A stretch of DNA of 64,000 bases from positions 7,502,001 to 7,566,000 of the forward strand of contig NZ_JACHDO010000001.1 in the NCBI RefSeq assembly GCF_014201115.1, written 5' to 3'. Source of the stretch: Nocardiopsis metallicus. GTDB taxonomy: Bacteria; Actinomycetota; Actinomycetes; Streptosporangiales; Streptosporangiaceae. How positions within the stretch are numbered: position 1 is the first letter of the stretch; each line of letters starts with the position of its first letter. The translations under genes were made by a program, and so were the position numbers. A model generated the notes under the pieces. It saw only the letters and a list, made by a program, of their open reading frames with translations. It searched no databases and was not told where the DNA came from. Positions 58,969 through 64,000 of this stretch are shown here, one piece after another.

Positions 58969-60036
58969 TCAAACTCCGGGCGCGCCCCGGACCCCCGGGG
59001 CCTCCTGGCCCGGCAGGCCCAGCGCGGTCAGGGCCGCGCGCACCCGGCCGCGGCCCTTCTCCAGGGCCCGCGCCGCCGTGGCCGCGTCCACCTCGGCCAG
59101 CAGCGACACCAGCGCCGTCCGGGTGTCGCCTTCGGCCGCCGTCAACGCCTCGGCGCACGTCTGCTCGTCCAGGCCGGTGGCCTCCACCAGGATGGTCACC
59201 ACTCGCCCGCGAAGCTTGCCGTTGGTGGCGTCCACACCCACCATCAGGTTCGAGTAGGTCCGCCCCATCCGCACCATCACCGCGGTCGAGAACGCGTTGA
59301 GCAGGAGCTTCTGCGCGGTGCCCGCCTTCATCCGGGTGGACCCGGCGATCACCTCGGCGCCCGTGGACACGCCCACGTGCACGTCGGCGCCCCCGGCCAG
59401 CGGGGCGTCCGGGTTCGCGCTGATCAACACCGTGGCGGCCGACCGCTTACGGGCCGCCTCCAGGGCACCGCCCACGTAGGGGGTCCGCCCGCTGGCCGCC
59501 AGGCCGACCACCAGGGAACCGGGGGCCACCCCGGACGCGTCGATCCGACCGGACTCCCAGTCGTCCTCGATCCCCTCCACGGCGCGCACCAGCGCCTCGC
59601 CGCCGCCCGCGTGGTGGGCCACCACCCACTCCGCGGGCACTCCGTAGGTCGGCGGCAGTTCCGCGGCGTCCTGCGCGGCGATCCGCCCCGAGGTCCCCGC
59701 CCCGAAGTAGTGGATGGCCGCGCCCCCCTCCAGTGCCGCCACCCCCAGCTCCACCGCGCGGGCCAGCTCCGGCAGCACCGCGCCCACGGCCGCCGCGACG
59801 GTGGCGTCCTCGGCGTTGATCTGCCGCAGGATGTCCAACGCCGGGAGCATGTCGATGTCGTGGGTACCCGAGTTGCGGGCCTCGGTGGGCGCACGCACGA
59901 TCACGGCGTCAGTGCCGCCGGACCCGCTGTCCGCTCCTCGAACCGGCCCGCTGCCGGGCCCCCGTCCGTCCGGTTCCCGGTCCTGCGGGTTCTGTTCCGT
60001 GCCGCCGTGCACCGCGCTCTCCTGTTCGGTCCGCAC
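58969..60036 (-). CDS. murQ: N-acetylmuramic acid 6-phosphate etherase
   Basis: Cell-wall recycling enzyme (355 aa) that splits MurNAc-6-phosphate into GlcNAc-6-phosphate and lactate. The SIS fold holds IHYFGAGTSGRIAAQDAAELPPTYG and VVGLAASGRTPYVGGAL; the family signature is STRMKAGTAQKLLLNAFSTA followed by GRTYSNLMVGVDATN. The first 50 residues are a non-conserved extension. GTG 60036 has GGAAGGA upstream. The upstream gene encodes an RpiR-type regulator on the same strand, as in known murQ loci. No MurNAc permease is beside it. Confidence 0.95.
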   Translation of the reverse strand: MRTEQESAVHGGTEQNPQDREPDGRGPGSGPVRGADSGSGGTDAVIVRAPTEARNSGTHDIDMLPALDILRQINAEDATVAAAVGAVLPELARAVELGVAALEGGAAIHYFGAGTSGRIAAQDAAELPPTYGVPAEWVVAHHAGGGEALVRAVEGIEDDWESGRIDASGVAPGSLVVGLAASGRTPYVGGALEAARKRSAATVLISANPDAPLAGGADVHVGVSTGAEVIAGSTRMKAGTAQKLLLNAFSTAVMVRMGRTYSNLMVGVDATNGKLRGRVVTILVEATGLDEQTCAEALTAAEGDTRTALVSLLAEVDAATAARALEKGRGRVRAALTALGLPGQEAPGVRGAPGV

Positions 60037-60113
60037 CCGTGCTTGTCCTTCCGTCCGGCCGCGCCGGGCCGCGCCCGGAAGGGCCCAACCACGGAACCGA
60101 CGCGGGTAGCGGG

Positions 60114-61088
60114 TCAGTCGTCGTCTTCGGTGGTGGGTGGACCGCCCCGCCGACGTCTGCGGTCGTCGCTGAGCCGCAGCCCCCGCACCGCCTCGTAGGT
60201 GGTCTCCAAAGCGCTCATGCTGTCCGTGTACCGGATCTGCGCGAGCCCCACGAACAGGCAGTCCACCACCGTCAGCTGGGCCAGCCTGGAGGCCGTGGCA
60301 CCCGAGCGGAACAGGGTCTCCCGCGCCGCCGTGGTGAGCACGTGGTCGGCGAAACCGATGGGGGACCGGGGGAAGTTGGTGATCGCCACCGTCCGCGCGC
60401 CCCTGCGGCCCGCCTCGGTCAGTGCCTGCACGGTGTCTATGGTGGTGCCGCTGTGCGAGATCCCGATCGCCACGTCACCCTCCTCCAGCAGGGCCGCGCT
60501 GGTCAGCATCACGTGCGCGTCCGACCACGCGAACGACGTCAGCCCGATCCGGTGCAGCTTCTGCTGGAGGTCGGCGCCGACGAAGGCGCTCGCGCCCACC
60601 CCGTACACGTCGATCCGCCGCGCGTTCGACATCGTGTCGATGACCGAGCGCAGGACCTCCACGTCCATGGCCGCGCCGGTCTCCTCCACCGCGCGGGCGT
60701 CGGTGTAGGCGATCTTCTGGACGACGGTGACGAGGGTGTCGTCGGGGTTGATGTCACTGGCCAGCTCCGCGGAGTCGGCGCGCGCCCCCCGCGCCTGCCC
60801 GGCCTCGGTGGCCAGGGCCAGCCGCAGCTCGCGGTAGCCGCTGAAGTCGATGGTGCGGCAGAACCGGATGACGGTGGCCTCGGAGGTCGCGCAGTCCTTG
60901 GCGAGCTGCGTGATGGAGGAGGCCGCGGCGCGTTCGGGGTCGTCCACGACCCGTTGGGCCACGCGCTGTTCGGCGGGGGCCAGGGAAGGGAGCAGCGACC
61001 TGATCCGGAGGACCGTCGTCGGGACCGGTGACGAGGAAACGTCACCCCGGTTCGCACGGTCACCAGACGACTTCGGAATTTGCGCCAT
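60114..61088 (-). CDS. RpiR-family regulator (MurR-like)
   Basis: Regulator of 324 aa with an N-terminal HTH_6 domain (ITQLAKDCATSEATVIRFCRTIDFSGYRELR) and a C-terminal SIS sugar-phosphate domain (IDVYGVGASAFVGADLQQKL, DVAIGISHSGTTIDTV). Its likely effector is MurNAc-6-phosphate or a related amino-sugar phosphate, with the adjacent murQ as target. ATG 61088 has no SD but lies seven bases after a -10-like box with a TTGACT -35, suggesting a leaderless mRNA. The last 20 residues are a charged Arg- then Asp-rich tail. Confidence 0.92.
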   Translation of the reverse strand: MAQIPKSSGDRANRGDVSSSPVPTTVLRIRSLLPSLAPAEQRVAQRVVDDPERAAASSITQLAKDCATSEATVIRFCRTIDFSGYRELRLALATEAGQARGARADSAELASDINPDDTLVTVVQKIAYTDARAVEETGAAMDVEVLRSVIDTMSNARRIDVYGVGASAFVGADLQQKLHRIGLTSFAWSDAHVMLTSAALLEEGDVAIGISHSGTTIDTVQALTEAGRRGARTVAITNFPRSPIGFADHVLTTAARETLFRSGATASRLAQLTVVDCLFVGLAQIRYTDSMSALETTYEAVRGLRLSDDRRRRRGGPPTTEDDD

Positions 61089-61095
61089 GGAGGAA

Positions 61096-61124
61096 AGTTT
61101 CTTTCGGTCGTGGTGCTGAGTCAA
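61096..61124 (-). promoter_or_regulatory. Putative leaderless promoter of the RpiR regulator
   Basis: Minus strand TTGACT (61119-61124), 17-bp spacer, GAAACT (61096-61101), seven bases to ATG 61088. Confidence 0.5.
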
Positions 61125-61290
61125 CGCACTGACGGGAAAAACCGGGAGATTCAAGGATTTCAAGGGACGGCCCGTGCGGCAAGTGGCCCTCTTCTGATTG
61201 CGTGATCCCAGCTCAGGCGGCACCCTGGGAGGGAGGCGACACGTCGGCACCCGAACACATCCGTGTCGGCCTCACAGGGGGGATGAATCC

Positions 61291-63282
61291 GTGTCGCTGC
61301 TCGACCCGCCGGGAACACGGGACGAGGCGACCGTAGAACCCGAACCCGCAGAACCCGAACCCGTCGAACCCGCTCGGCTGGAACCCGCTTCCCAGGGACT
61401 CTACGTCAGTCTCCTGGGTCGCTTCGGGATCCAGGTCGACGGTGTCCCGCTGAGCGTGCGCGGGGACCGCCGCCGCGCCCTCCTGGCCACCCTGTTGCTC
61501 AACACCGGCCGGGTCGTGCCCACCTACGACCTCATCGCCCGCGTCTGGGACACGCCGGGCCAGGCCGCCCGGGGCGCACTCCAGGTCCACATCGCCCGGG
61601 TCCGCGCCCTCTTCGAACAGCAACTGGGCGCCCCGCTCATCCAGGGCGCCGACGGCGGCTACCGGATCGACCTGGAGCAGCACCGTTCCGATCTCCTGCT
61701 CTTGCGCGCCCTGGTCGGCCGGGCGGACCTGGCCGCCGCCCGCGGGGAGACCGACACCCACGCCGACCTCCTGTCCCAAGCCCTGCGCCTGTGGCGCGGC
61801 CCGGTCCTGGCCGACGTCGCCGCGCCGCTGCTGCACACACAGGACGTGCCGCGCCTGAACGAGGAGCTTCTGCGAGTGGCCGAACGGGGGTTCGACGCAG
61901 CCTTGGCCCGGGGCGAGCACGAACGCGTCGCCGCCAGCATCGGCCCCATCGCGGCGGACCACCCCGAACGCGAACCCCTCATCCGGGTCCAGATGATCGC
62001 CCTCTACCGGGCCGGACGCCAGAGCGAGGCCCTACGGGTCTACGCCAGGGCCCGCTCCGTGCTCGCCGAACGCCTGGGCGCCGACCCCGGCCGCGAACTC
62101 CAGGAGACCTTCCACGGAGTCCTGCGCGGTGACCTCGACTCCAGGCTCGGTCTGCGCTCCCGAGCGGAGGGCGTCGTCTGGCCCGGGGCGGCCCTGCGGG
62201 GTGCCGCCCCGCCGGTGGCCCTCCGATCGACAACCCCGGAACCGGGAACCCCCGATCCGGGAACCACCGGTTCAGGAGCGGCTGTGCCCCGTCAGCGCGC
62301 CCACCCCGACACCAGGCGCTGCGCCGCCCGGCGCGGACCCGATCCCGCCGCCGGGCCCGCCACCGATCCCGCCGCCTGCCTCATCCCGGCCGAACTCCCC
62401 GCGGCCCCCCGTGCCCTGGTCGGCCGCGCCGACGCCCTGGCCGAGATCGACCGCCTCGTCGACCCCTGTTCCCCGGTGCCCGGCAGCGTCCTGGTCCGGG
62501 GCGCTGCCGGGGCGGGCAGCAGCGCCCTGGCCGTGCGCTGGGCGCACTCGGTGGCCGCCCACTTCCCCGACGGCCAGCTCTACGTCAACCTGCGCGGCTC
62601 CGACGGTGGCCCCCTCCACCCCGCGGACGTCCTGGGCCGCCTCGTCCGCTCCCTGTCCGCGGGGACCGCCGACCCCGGAAGCCTCAACGTCGGGCACTCG
62701 AACCTCGGGCGCCTCGGCCCGGGCCACCTGAACACCGGTAACCCCGACTCGACGGAACCGGACCGCGGTTTCACCGAAGCCGACGAGGCCGCCGCCCGGG
62801 TGCGCTCCCTGATGGCGGGGCGCCGGGTGCTGCTCGTACTCGACAACGCCGCCACCGCCCACCAGGTGCGGCCCCTGCTCCCGGGTACCCCGGGGAGCTC
62901 GGCGGTGGTGGCCAGCCGTCACTGGCTGACCGACCTCCTGGTCCGGGACGGGCTGCGGGCCGTCCCGGTGGACGCCCTGCCGCGGGAGCACGCGGTCGCC
63001 CTGTTGCGCTCCCTGCTGGGGTCCGGCCGCTGCCCACCGGACACGCTGCGGCGGATCGCCGAGCTGGCCGGTGGTCTTCCCCTGGCGCTGCGGATGGCGG
63101 TGGCCTGGTTGGACGCCCATCCGGAGCGCCCCGCCGCGGAGCTGGTCCGGCTGGTGGAACGGGCGGACCCGGCGCACGGCGTCTCGCCCACGGCCCGGAT
63201 GGCCGCCGTGCTGCGCGCCGGGCCCTTGGGGCCGGGCACGGCCGCGGGGAAGTACCGACCGGGCTCCGAACCCCGCTCCTGA
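61291..63282 (+). CDS. SARP-family regulator with degenerate NB-ARC domain
   Basis: Transcription factor of 663 aa. After a Glu/Pro-rich start, an OmpR-type winged helix (LLGRFGIQVDGVPLSV to GADGGYRIDL, about 40-130) leads into the BTAD helical domain (about 135-280), the AfsR/DnrI/RedD architecture that activates secondary-metabolite genes. A Pro/Thr-rich linker is followed by an NB-ARC-like region. Its P-loop reads GAAGAGSSA, lacking the essential lysine, although VLLVLDNAAT and GGLPLALRMA remain. The C-terminal TPR part of full-length AfsR is absent. GTG 61291 follows AGGGGGG by eight bases. No biosynthetic cluster is visible. Confidence 0.92.
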   Translation: MSLLDPPGTRDEATVEPEPAEPEPVEPARLEPASQGLYVSLLGRFGIQVDGVPLSVRGDRRRALLATLLLNTGRVVPTYDLIARVWDTPGQAARGALQVHIARVRALFEQQLGAPLIQGADGGYRIDLEQHRSDLLLLRALVGRADLAAARGETDTHADLLSQALRLWRGPVLADVAAPLLHTQDVPRLNEELLRVAERGFDAALARGEHERVAASIGPIAADHPEREPLIRVQMIALYRAGRQSEALRVYARARSVLAERLGADPGRELQETFHGVLRGDLDSRLGLRSRAEGVVWPGAALRGAAPPVALRSTTPEPGTPDPGTTGSGAAVPRQRAHPDTRRCAARRGPDPAAGPATDPAACLIPAELPAAPRALVGRADALAEIDRLVDPCSPVPGSVLVRGAAGAGSSALAVRWAHSVAAHFPDGQLYVNLRGSDGGPLHPADVLGRLVRSLSAGTADPGSLNVGHSNLGRLGPGHLNTGNPDSTEPDRGFTEADEAAARVRSLMAGRRVLLVLDNAATAHQVRPLLPGTPGSSAVVASRHWLTDLLVRDGLRAVPVDALPREHAVALLRSLLGSGRCPPDTLRRIAELAGGLPLALRMAVAWLDAHPERPAAELVRLVERADPAHGVSPTARMAAVLRAGPLGPGTAAGKYRPGSEPRS

Positions 63283-63493
63283 GTCTTCGCGGTCGGTCTT
63301 ACGGGCGGCTTTCAGGCAGAGAAAATTCTCGGCCCGGGAAAGCGGAGTCACAGCAGTCACATCAGCCACAACAGCGCTCACGAGGGGTTTTCGAAAAGTC
63401 CGGGTTCCGGCTAGCCCAATGGAGAGTTGTGAGATCGACCAGATCTGCCCCAGGGGGTGCTCAGCGGTCTCATGAGTCGCTAGTGTCAGCTCC

Positions 63494-63685
63494 ATGACGC
63501 AGAACAACGATCCCAATCTCGACCCGGACCCGGCGGGAACCACGCAGCACTTCCGCCGGTTCGTCGACGACAACCCCGAGCCCGAGGAGGCTCCGCGCCG
63601 CCCGATCCTGCCGCTGGTGCTGGCGGGCGTCGGTGTCGTCCTGACCATCGGCATCATCATCGCCCTGGTCATGGCCTTCTCCTAA
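63494..63685 (+). CDS. Small single-helix membrane protein
   Basis: Protein of 63 aa: acidic, Asn/Asp/Pro-rich cytoplasmic N-terminus (about 36 residues) and one C-terminal transmembrane helix PLVLAGVGVVLTIGIIIALV. There is no ribosome-binding site before ATG 63494; a TAGTGT box lies seven bases upstream, so a leaderless mRNA is possible. Not recognised. Codon bias supports coding. Confidence 0.65.
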   Translation: MTQNNDPNLDPDPAGTTQHFRRFVDDNPEPEEAPRRPILPLVLAGVGVVLTIGIIIALVMAFS

Positions 63686-63862
63686 GCCGGAGCAGGCCGC
63701 CCGGACCGCGCCCGTCAGGTTCGAAAGAGCCCGAGGGGCGAGGGCCGCGATGTGATGGGGCCGACCCCCGGCCGGCTCCGAAACCGGTTCGCGACCACCT
63801 CACGGTCCTGCTAGAGTTAACTCCGTTGCCGCACAGAGCCGCAGGGCTCACAGCGAGAACAG

Positions 63863-63936
63863 GCGTCATTAGCTCAGTTGGTCAGAGCAGCTGACTCTTA
63901 ATCAGCGGGTCCGGGGTTCGAGTCCCTGATGACGCA
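63863..63936 (+). tRNA. tRNA-Lys (anticodon CUU)
   Basis: A 74-nt cloverleaf: acceptor GCGTCAT pairs with ATGACGC, D-arm AGCTCAGTTGGTCAGAGC, anticodon stem GCTGA/TCAGC with loop CTCTTAA, T-arm with TTCGAGT loop. Discriminator A; the CCA end is not encoded. A strong terminator follows. Confidence 0.97.
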
Positions 63937-63946
63937 CAGCGGTACG

Positions 63947-63989
63947 ACGGCCCCGGTCGGAGGACACCACGTCCACCGACCGGGGCCGT
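63947..63989 (+). terminator. Terminator of tRNA-Lys
   Basis: ACGGCCCCGGTCGG (63947-63960) pairs perfectly with CCGACCGGGGCCGT (63976-63989); 15-base loop. Confidence 0.88.
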
Positions 63990-64000
63990 TCTCGTGTGTT

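Overview
The window is very GC-rich, gene-dense DNA with strong third-position G/C bias, frequent GTG starts and several apparently leaderless genes. The gene families (SARP regulator, DUF4429/SHOCT, DUF1707, DUF6230/DUF6114, RsbU-like phosphatase, 3Fe-4S ferredoxin) point to a filamentous actinomycete, most likely a Nocardiopsis-like member of the Streptosporangiales. That placement is inference from gene content only. Almost everything looks chromosomal. The one clear mobile element is an ISAs1-family insertion at 39005-40483.

1-9.5 kb: an operon of two related amidohydrolases flanking an AbgT-family transporter, closed by a 17-bp terminator hairpin. Then come DAHP synthase, an acyl-CoA synthetase, a DUF4429/SHOCT protein and prolyl aminopeptidase. 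9.5-17.5 kb: a DUF4153-type membrane protein, a ferredoxin converging on a ferredoxin reductase, L-asparaginase II, a DEDD exonuclease, and a heme oxygenase-TetR operon behind two matched operator palindromes. 17.5-23 kb: a signalling cluster (receiver-PP2C phosphatase, CHASE3/HAMP histidine kinase, single-domain receiver), then a tyrosine phosphatase and a fructosamine-kinase-like protein. 23-32.6 kb: a carbohydrate ABC importer without its own ATPase, divergent from a Gfo/Idh/MocA dehydrogenase; a TetR regulator with an MFS exporter and a secreted protein, all three promoters carrying the same palindrome; a small membrane protein with a suspect 5' end; and a four-carbon sugar acid kinase.

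32.6-48.9 kb is the most unusual part. A five-gene operon (SDR, AurF-type diiron oxygenase, Baeyer-Villiger-type monooxygenase, DUF4873, alpha/beta hydrolase) looks like an uncharacterised oxidative pathway for a hydrophobic substrate. Its leader, the leader of a second AurF paralogue divergent from a MerR regulator, and the region between a cholesterol-oxidase-like GMC enzyme and a DUF6230/DUF6114 pair share one 23-bp motif. This suggests a single MerR-controlled regulon. Inside the five-gene operon are four hairpins with different stems but the same loop core. Between the two AurF loci lies a membrane-anchored NACHT/STAND NTPase gene cut in two by the ISAs1 element. Its 10-bp target duplication and 25-bp terminal repeats can be read exactly, and removing the element restores one 930-codon frame.

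49-64 kb: a UvrD-type helicase, an 890-bp gene-free stretch with a long inverted repeat, a DUF1707 protein, two SanA/YdcF-like proteins flanking an unrecognised protein, a flavin amine oxidase whose domains are in circularly permuted order, a DUF885 peptidase, MurQ with an RpiR-type regulator, a SARP regulator with a degenerate P-loop, a small membrane protein and tRNA-Lys(CUU).
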